Assembly (NCBI RefSeq): GCF_003259675.1
Contig: NZ_PZJG01000001.1
Coordinates: forward strand, 310,001-374,000
DNA length: 64,000 nucleotides
Direction: 5' to 3'
Source: Macrococcoides bohemicum
GTDB taxonomy: Bacteria > Bacillota > Bacilli > Staphylococcales > Staphylococcaceae
Positions 58,579-64,000 of the stretch are shown here, piece after piece. Below the pieces are notes generated by a model, which saw only the letters and a program-made list of their open reading frames with translations, searched no databases and was not told where the DNA came from. Numbering within the stretch: the first letter of the stretch is position 1; each line of letters begins with the position of its first letter. The position numbers and the translations under genes are program-made.

Positions 58579-60768
58579 ATGAACAATGAATATCCATATA
58601 CAAAAGATGATGTTCTTGAGATGACAAAAGCATATTTATCTGAAGAGGACTATCAATTCGTTGTTAAAAGCTATCAACTTGCCGAAAAAGCTCATACAGG
58701 TCAATTTAGAAAAAATGGTTTACCGTACATTATGCATCCTATTCAGGTAGCTGGTATATTAGCTGAGATGAAATTAGATGGGCCGACAATAGTTGCTGGA
58801 TTCTTACACGATGTTGTGGAAGATACACCATATACGTATGAGGATTTAAAGGCAATGTTTAACGAAGAAGTTGCATATATCGTAGATGGCGTTACAAAAT
58901 TAGAAAAAGTGAAATATCGTTCAAAAGCAGAACAACAGGCAGAAAACCATCGTAAATTGTTTATTGCTATCGCAAAAGATGTGCGTGTCATATTAGTTAA
59001 ACTCGCTGACAGATTACATAATATGCGCACATTAAAAGCAATGCCTCACGAAAAACAAGTACGTATTGCTAAAGAAACGTTAGAAATTTATGCGCCTCTT
59101 GCACATCGCCTTGGAATAAATACGATTAAATGGGAGTTAGAAGATATTTCTTTACGATATATTGACAGTATTCAATATTTTAGAATCGTCCATTTAATGA
59201 AGAAGAAACGAAGTGAACGTGAAGCATACATAGAAAATGCCATTGAAAATATTCGTAAGGAAATGGAGATTACAGGTATCCAGGGAGAAATTACCGGTCG
59301 TCCTAAACATATCTATAGCATTTATCGTAAGATGGTTAAACAAAAGAAACACTTTGACCAGATTTTTGATTTATTAGCGATTCGTGTATTAGTGGACTCA
59401 ATTAAAGATTGTTATGCTGTTTTAGGTTTAGTTCATACGCTATGGAAACCGATGCCCGGAAGATTCAAAGATTATATTGCGATGCCAAAACCTAATATGT
59501 ATCAGTCACTTCATACTACAGTTGTAGGTCCAAATGGTGACCCATTAGAAATACAGATAAGAACTCATGAAATGCATGAAATAGCAGAACATGGTGTAGC
59601 AGCACACTGGGCGTATAAAGAAGGGAAGACGCTGGTCAATCCAGATGAAGCGAAAAATTTAAGTAAGATGAGCTGGATGAAAGAAATTGAAGAAACGGAC
59701 TCAACATCACCGGATGCTGAAGCATTTATGGAATCACTGAAGTATGATCTTCAGTCAGATAAAGTATATGTATTTACACCGGAAAGTGATGTTGTAGAAT
59801 TACCTTTTGGCGCTGTTCCGATTGATTTTGCATATGCAGTACATAGTGAAGTCGGAAATAAAATGATCGGTGCGAAAGTAAATGGTAAAATCGTTCCGAT
59901 TGATTATGAACTTAAAACTGGTGACATCATTGAGATTAGAACTTCAAAACATTCTTATGGACCAAGTCGCGACTGGCTGAAAATCTGTAAGTCAGCAAGC
60001 GCTAAAAGTAAGATAAAAAGTTTCTTTAAGAAACAGGATCGTTCTAGCAATGTAGAAAAAGGAAAGTTCATGATTGAAGCAGAACTAAAAGAGCAACGCA
60101 TAAATATTGAAGAAGTAATGATTGAAGAAAATATAGCCGTCGTTATCGATAAATATAATTTCGCTTCAATAGATGATGTATATGCCGCTGTTGGATTCGG
60201 TGGATTAACAGCATCAGCTGTAGTTAATAAATTAACTGAACGACACCGTATCAAAGAAAAAGAACAAAGGTTAAATCAAGTACAGGAAGTTAATAAAACG
60301 TTAAATGTTAAACGTGATATTCAGACAGAAACCGGTGTTTATGTTGAAGGCATGGATAATATGCTGATTAAATTGTCTAAATGTTGTAACCCTATACCTG
60401 GAGATGAAATCGTTGGCTATATTACGAAAGGTCATGGGGTCAAAGTCCATCGTACCGAATGCCCGAATGTTGTAAATGAAACAGAGCGTTTAATAGATGT
60501 CGAATGGGTAAAATCTTCAGAAAATAAAACTTATCAAGTTGATTTAGAAATCACAGCGTATGATCGACTTGGCTTACTAAATGAAGTGTTACAAGCAGTA
60601 AATGCTACGAAGACAACATTAACACAAGTTTCTGGTAAAGCTGATATCGATAAAAACGCTAAGATTAATATTAGTATTATGGTGAAGAATGTCAGTGAAT
60701 TGATGCGCGTTGTTGAAAAGATTAAACAATTGAGTGATATATACACAGTAACTAGGATATTAAATTGA
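58579..60768 (+). CDS. rel: Bifunctional (p)ppGpp synthase/hydrolase Rel
   Basis: Rel makes and breaks the stringent-response alarmone (p)ppGpp. The 729-aa protein has the HD hydrolase site ([19 protein letters not shown]), the synthetase domain ([34 protein letters not shown]), TGS ([20 protein letters not shown]), a Cys-rich conserved region ([17 protein letters not shown]) and a C-terminal ACT domain. AGAGGTGGTG precedes the ATG. Confidence 0.97.
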   Translation: MNNEYPYTKDDVLEMTKAYLSEEDYQFVVKSYQLAEKAHTGQFRKNGLPYIMHPIQVAGILAEMKLDGPTIVAGFLHDVVEDTPYTYEDLKAMFNEEVAYIVDGVTKLEKVKYRSKAEQQAENHRKLFIAIAKDVRVILVKLADRLHNMRTLKAMPHEKQVRIAKETLEIYAPLAHRLGINTIKWELEDISLRYIDSIQYFRIVHLMKKKRSEREAYIENAIENIRKEMEITGIQGEITGRPKHIYSIYRKMVKQKKHFDQIFDLLAIRVLVDSIKDCYAVLGLVHTLWKPMPGRFKDYIAMPKPNMYQSLHTTVVGPNGDPLEIQIRTHEMHEIAEHGVAAHWAYKEGKTLVNPDEAKNLSKMSWMKEIEETDSTSPDAEAFMESLKYDLQSDKVYVFTPESDVVELPFGAVPIDFAYAVHSEVGNKMIGAKVNGKIVPIDYELKTGDIIEIRTSKHSYGPSRDWLKICKSASAKSKIKSFFKKQDRSSNVEKGKFMIEAELKEQRINIEEVMIEENIAVVIDKYNFASIDDVYAAVGFGGLTASAVVNKLTERHRIKEKEQRLNQVQEVNKTLNVKRDIQTETGVYVEGMDNMLIKLSKCCNPIPGDEIVGYITKGHGVKVHRTECPNVVNETERLIDVEWVKSSENKTYQVDLEITAYDRLGLLNEVLQAVNATKTTLTQVSGKADIDKNAKINISIMVKNVSELMRVVEKIKQLSDIYTVTRILN

Positions 60769-60778
60769 GGTGTCAAAC

Positions 60779-61231
60779 ATGCGTGTAGTATTACAAAAAG
60801 TAAAACAAGCTTCTGTTAAGTCAGGAGATTATTATCAATCGATTGATCAAGGTTACTGTTTATTAGTTGGCATAGGTGAACATACAACAGAAGAAGATTT
60901 GAAAGTAGTCGCTAAGAAAATTGCCAATATCCGTATTTTTGAAGATGAACAGGAAAAGATGAATTTATCAATTAACGACGTTGGTGGCAAGATTTTGTCG
61001 ATTTCACAATTTACATTATATGCAAATATTAAAAAAGGTAATCGTCCAAGTTTTACAGATGCCAAGTCACCTGAAATAGCAAAAGAGATGTATGAAAAGT
61101 TCAATGAAATACTAAGAGGACATCAACTCGAAGTTTTTCCTGGCGTATTTGGAGAAATGATGGATATTGCATTAATAAATGATGGTCCTGTTACGATTAT
61201 TATTGAGAGCGTTGAGGGGAAGATACAATGA
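60779..61231 (+). CDS. dtd: D-aminoacyl-tRNA deacylase
   Basis: Dtd removes D-amino acids wrongly attached to tRNA. From the ATG at 60779, eight bases after GAGG, the protein is 150 aa and starts MRVVLQKVKQASVK. The family motifs are SISQFTLYAN and NDGPVTIIIES. It overlaps lytH by four bases. Confidence 0.97.
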   Translation: MRVVLQKVKQASVKSGDYYQSIDQGYCLLVGIGEHTTEEDLKVVAKKIANIRIFEDEQEKMNLSINDVGGKILSISQFTLYANIKKGNRPSFTDAKSPEIAKEMYEKFNEILRGHQLEVFPGVFGEMMDIALINDGPVTIIIESVEGKIQ

Positions 61232-62088
61232 AAAAGATTGATTTAAGACCCATCCAACGTTCAAGAATTTTAAGACTAATGATTTTAGCTCTCGTTACAA
61301 TATTACTGATTGTCTTATTATTTTGGCTGTTTACGAAGCAGAATAATAAACCAACAACATTATCAATGATTGAAGACGGCGCACTAAGAACTGGACCACA
61401 AGCTTTTTATCCTATTATTTTTGATGTTAATAAGGGTGAACATTTTGATATTATAAAGCATACCGGGAAATGGTATTACGTGGATAACGGTGAGAAAAAA
61501 GGTTGGATAGCAGGGTGGCACACAAATCTCAATATAAAAAAAGATAAGATTGCTGGAGCTAATCCTTTTAAAGGTAAAGTCATCATGATAGATCCTGGTC
61601 ATGGTGGAAATGATCAAGGTGCTTCAAGTAAAGACGGGACGATAGAGAAAGTGATTACTCTGAAGACAAGTTTAATGCTTAAACAGAAGTTAGAAGAAGA
61701 AGGTGCTACTGTTTTAATGACAAGAAACGGTGATGAATATATTAAGCTAAAAAATAGAAAGGGTACTGCAGATGTATTTATCAGCATTCATGCAGATGCT
61801 CTAGAAGCATCTAGTCCACATGGTTTAACCGTATACTATCATCATGATAATCAGAAGGTGCTTGCAGACACATTGCATATGGCAATTAAACAAAAAGCAT
61901 TGTTATCTGATCGTGGTGTTCGTCAGGAAAACTTCCAGGTGATACGCCAAACGAAGACGCCTGCAGTTTTATTAGAATTGGGTTATATCAGTAATCCTAC
62001 CGATGAAAAATTAATGAATGATAAAGTTTACCGTCAAATTATTACGACGAGTATAGTTGATGGTCTGCGTAATTACTTTTTATATTAA
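61228..62088 (+). CDS. lytH: N-acetylmuramoyl-L-alanine amidase LytH
   Basis: LytH strips stem peptides from nascent peptidoglycan at the cell surface. The 286-aa protein has one N-terminal membrane span (LMILALVTILLIVLLFWLF), an SH3b-like domain (about 45-105) and the Amidase_3 domain with zinc ligands in IDPGHGGNDQG, the Glu of GTIEKVI, and ISIHADAL. In Staphylococcus aureus lytH lies between dtd and hisS exactly as here. Confidence 0.93.
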   Translation: MKKIDLRPIQRSRILRLMILALVTILLIVLLFWLFTKQNNKPTTLSMIEDGALRTGPQAFYPIIFDVNKGEHFDIIKHTGKWYYVDNGEKKGWIAGWHTNLNIKKDKIAGANPFKGKVIMIDPGHGGNDQGASSKDGTIEKVITLKTSLMLKQKLEEEGATVLMTRNGDEYIKLKNRKGTADVFISIHADALEASSPHGLTVYYHHDNQKVLADTLHMAIKQKALLSDRGVRQENFQVIRQTKTPAVLLELGYISNPTDEKLMNDKVYRQIITTSIVDGLRNYFLY

Positions 62089-62149
62089 CTTGACTTTAGT
62101 AGATTAACTTAGTAATATAAACCTATTCAAACTTAACAAATGCCGTTTT

Positions 62150-62378
62150 AGTCTATCATTTATAGGAAATTTATTGAATAGAGACATCTATCCTGCTGAA
62201 ATTAGATGATAAATTCTTATAAGATGTAACAATAGATGAGGCTGTGATATCAAAGTATCACCGATTTACATGCGTTAAATGTACTAGAGTGGGTACATTT
62301 GTACCAATTAGGGTGGCAACACGGAAAATTTTACGTCCCTTATGCATTATTTATGATGCATAAGGGACTTATTTTTTT
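62150..62378 (+). promoter_or_regulatory. T-box riboswitch leader of hisS
   Basis: Conserved T-box parts are visible: AATTAGGGTGGCAACACGG (about 62307-62325) and a terminator in which GTCCCTTATGCAT pairs with ATGCATAAGGGAC (62356-62368) before TTATTTTTTT. Upstream, a stem with TATCACCGA contains CAC, a histidine codon and plausible specifier. The leader reads tRNA-His charging and controls hisS and probably aspS. The 60 bases ahead, after lytH, contain no gene. Confidence 0.9.
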
Positions 62379-62391
62379 AGGAGGAAAATAA

Positions 62392-63654
62392 ATGATTAAT
62401 ATACCAAGAGGAACACAGGATATTTTACCTACAGAAACTCCAAAATGGCGATATATTGAAGATAGATTACATGCAATAGCTGCATCGTTTAACTATAAAG
62501 AAATTCGAACACCAATATTTGAATCAACTGATTTATTTGCAAGAGGTGTCGGTGATACGACAGACATTGTACAAAAAGAAATGTATACGTTTATGGATAA
62601 AGGTAATCGAAGCATTACATTACGTCCTGAAGGCACAGCAGCTGTGGTCAGAAGTTATATCGAGAATAAAATGAATGGTGATGCGAATCAACCGGTTAAA
62701 TTATATTATAATGGTCCGATGTTCCGTTATGAACGCAAGCAAAAAGGACGTTATCGTCAATTCGTTCAATTTGGTGTAGAAGCAATAGGAGCAGAAAATC
62801 CTGCCATGGATGCTGAAGTTATTCACATGGTGTATTCGATCTATAAATCATTTGGCTTACAACACGTAAAAATTGTATTAAATTCAATCGGTGATCTGGA
62901 AAGCCGTAACATTTATAAAGAGGCATTAGTTAAACATTTCGAACCACATATCGAGCACTTCTGTAATGATTGTAAAAATCGATTACACACAAATCCAATG
63001 CGCATTCTTGATTGTAAAGTTGACCGTGATCAACCATCAGTTAAAAATGCACCAAAAATAACGGAATTCTTAAATGATTATTCTTTAAATTACTACAACG
63101 AAGTTAAACGTTATTTAGATATTTTAGAAATACCTTATGTAGAGGACGCAAATTTAGTGCGTGGCTTAGACTACTATACTCATACTGCATTTGAAGTAAT
63201 GAGTGACGCTGAAGGGTTCGGTGCAATTACGACATTATGTGGCGGTGGGCGCTACAATGGATTGTTAGAAATGCTAGAAGGTCCGAAAGAGACGGGGATT
63301 GGATTTGCTCTAAGTATTGAACGTCTGTTACTTGCGATCGAAGCGGAAGGTATTGAGCTTGAAACCGAAGATGCTATCGACCTTTATATTGTTACAATGC
63401 CTGAAACAGTGGATGCCGGTATTAAGATTTTAGCGGATTTACGTAACAACGGTATTAAAGTTGATATCGACTATTTAAACCGTAAAATGAAAGGACAAAT
63501 GAAACAGGCTGACCGTATTCATGCCAAAAATACGATAGTGCTTGGTTCAAATGAACTTGAAAGCGGTAAGATAAATGTGAAATCGATGAAAACTGGTGAA
63601 AGTACCGAAATTGAGATTGAAAAACTAGCATCATTCATAAAAGGAGAAAGATAA
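62392..63654 (+). CDS. hisS: Histidyl-tRNA synthetase
   Basis: HisS charges tRNA-His. The 420-aa class II enzyme begins [20 protein letters not shown] and has motif 2 [19 protein letters not shown], the histidine-binding motifs [15 protein letters not shown] and GGGRYNGL, and motif 3 [15 protein letters not shown] strong ribosome-binding site TAGGAGGA precedes the ATG and the T-box lies upstream. Confidence 0.98.
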   Translation: MINIPRGTQDILPTETPKWRYIEDRLHAIAASFNYKEIRTPIFESTDLFARGVGDTTDIVQKEMYTFMDKGNRSITLRPEGTAAVVRSYIENKMNGDANQPVKLYYNGPMFRYERKQKGRYRQFVQFGVEAIGAENPAMDAEVIHMVYSIYKSFGLQHVKIVLNSIGDLESRNIYKEALVKHFEPHIEHFCNDCKNRLHTNPMRILDCKVDRDQPSVKNAPKITEFLNDYSLNYYNEVKRYLDILEIPYVEDANLVRGLDYYTHTAFEVMSDAEGFGAITTLCGGGRYNGLLEMLEGPKETGIGFALSIERLLLAIEAEGIELETEDAIDLYIVTMPETVDAGIKILADLRNNGIKVDIDYLNRKMKGQMKQADRIHAKNTIVLGSNELESGKINVKSMKTGESTEIEIEKLASFIKGER

Positions 63655-63655
63655 C

Positions 63656-64000
63656 ATGGATAAAAGAACAACATACTGTGGGTTAGTTACAGAAGAATAT
63701 ATAGGACAAGAAGTTGTACTCAAAGGATGGGTACAAAAAAGACGAGATTTAGGTGGATTAATTTTCATTGATTTACGTGATAGAGAAGGTATCGTGCAAG
63801 TTGTATTCAATCCAGATTTCTCTCAAGATGCATTAGCAATAGCAGAAATGATTCGTTCTGAGTACGTTGTTGAAGTAAGAGGAAAAGTAACGGAGCGAGA
63901 TGCAGCTGTTGTAAATCCCAAAATCAAAACTGGAAAAATTGAAGTTCAGGTTGCTGAAGTTAACATCATCAATAAATCTGAGACACCGCCATTCCAAATC
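63656..64000 (+). CDS. aspS: Aspartyl-tRNA synthetase, 5' end only
   Basis: The ATG at 63656 is one base after the hisS stop and follows AAGGAG. The visible 115 residues start [20 protein letters not shown] and contain [20 protein letters not shown], the anticodon-binding OB fold of bacterial AspRS. The gene runs off the window. It shares the hisS transcript. Confidence 0.95.
   Translation, partial: MDKRTTYCGLVTEEYIGQEVVLKGWVQKRRDLGGLIFIDLRDREGIVQVVFNPDFSQDALAIAEMIRSEYVVEVRGKVTERDAAVVNPKIKTGKIEVQVAEVNIINKSETPPFQI

Overview
The window is AT-rich, low-GC Firmicute chromosome. Its backbone gene order (hemC-hemD-hemB-hemL, valS-folC, comC-radC, mreC-mreD, rplU-prp-rpmA-obg, ruvA-ruvB-queA-tgt-yajC-secDF, recJ-apt-rel-dtd-lytH-hisS-aspS) is that of the Staphylococcaceae. 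Extra genes between these blocks and the protein sequences suggest Macrococcus rather than Staphylococcus; this is an inference, not proven. All backbone genes are on the + strand.

Region 1 (1-11811) holds the 3' end of the haem operon, an unknown membrane protein, an AbrB-type membrane protein, a valine T-box with valS and folC, a YfcC-type transporter, and comC, which overlaps radC by one base.

Region 2 (12328-35235, about 22.9 kb) is an integrated element that splits radC just before the codons for its His-Asn-His-Pro-Ser-Gly metal-binding motif. The six-base core TTCATA is present at both junctions, and deleting the element restores an intact 223-codon radC frame. Radially from left to right it carries: a small Xre-type regulator with a complete type I restriction-modification system (hsdM, hsdS, hsdR); a frameshifted unknown gene divergent from an R-M-type controller (C) protein preceded by two C-box-like operator sites; a Gabija-type pair (gajA, gajB) plus a third gene with an Abi/HEPN-like C-terminus; a lincosamide nucleotidyltransferase gene (lnu) behind a leader-peptide attenuator; a small serine recombinase; a small Cys/His protein; and, reading inward from the right end, four recombination genes. 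These are three tyrosine-recombinase-like proteins (414, 1076 and 548 aa) and a TnpC-like coiled-coil protein (215 aa). radC is the known target of Tn554-family transposons. The element is best read as a Tn554-like transposon with an enlarged recombinase module carrying two antiphage systems and a resistance gene.

Region 3 (35236-64000) resumes with the 3' fragment of radC and an overlapping small gene. Next is a heterodimeric multidrug-type ABC exporter behind a leader peptide and an intrinsic terminator that looks like an attenuator. The standard block follows: nagZ, mreCD, L21 leader-rplU-prp-rpmA, a Spo0B-like gene, obg, pheB-like ACT gene, ruvAB, queA, tgt, yajC, secDF, a dipeptide epimerase and M20 hydrolase pair, recJ, apt, rel, dtd, lytH, a histidine T-box, hisS and the start of aspS.

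The most notable points are the defence and resistance cargo in radC, the four-gene recombinase module, the coupling of a C-protein/C-box switch to Gabija, and two leader-peptide attenuators (for lnu and for the ABC exporter). All names come from reading motifs and gene order by eye; no database search was run.
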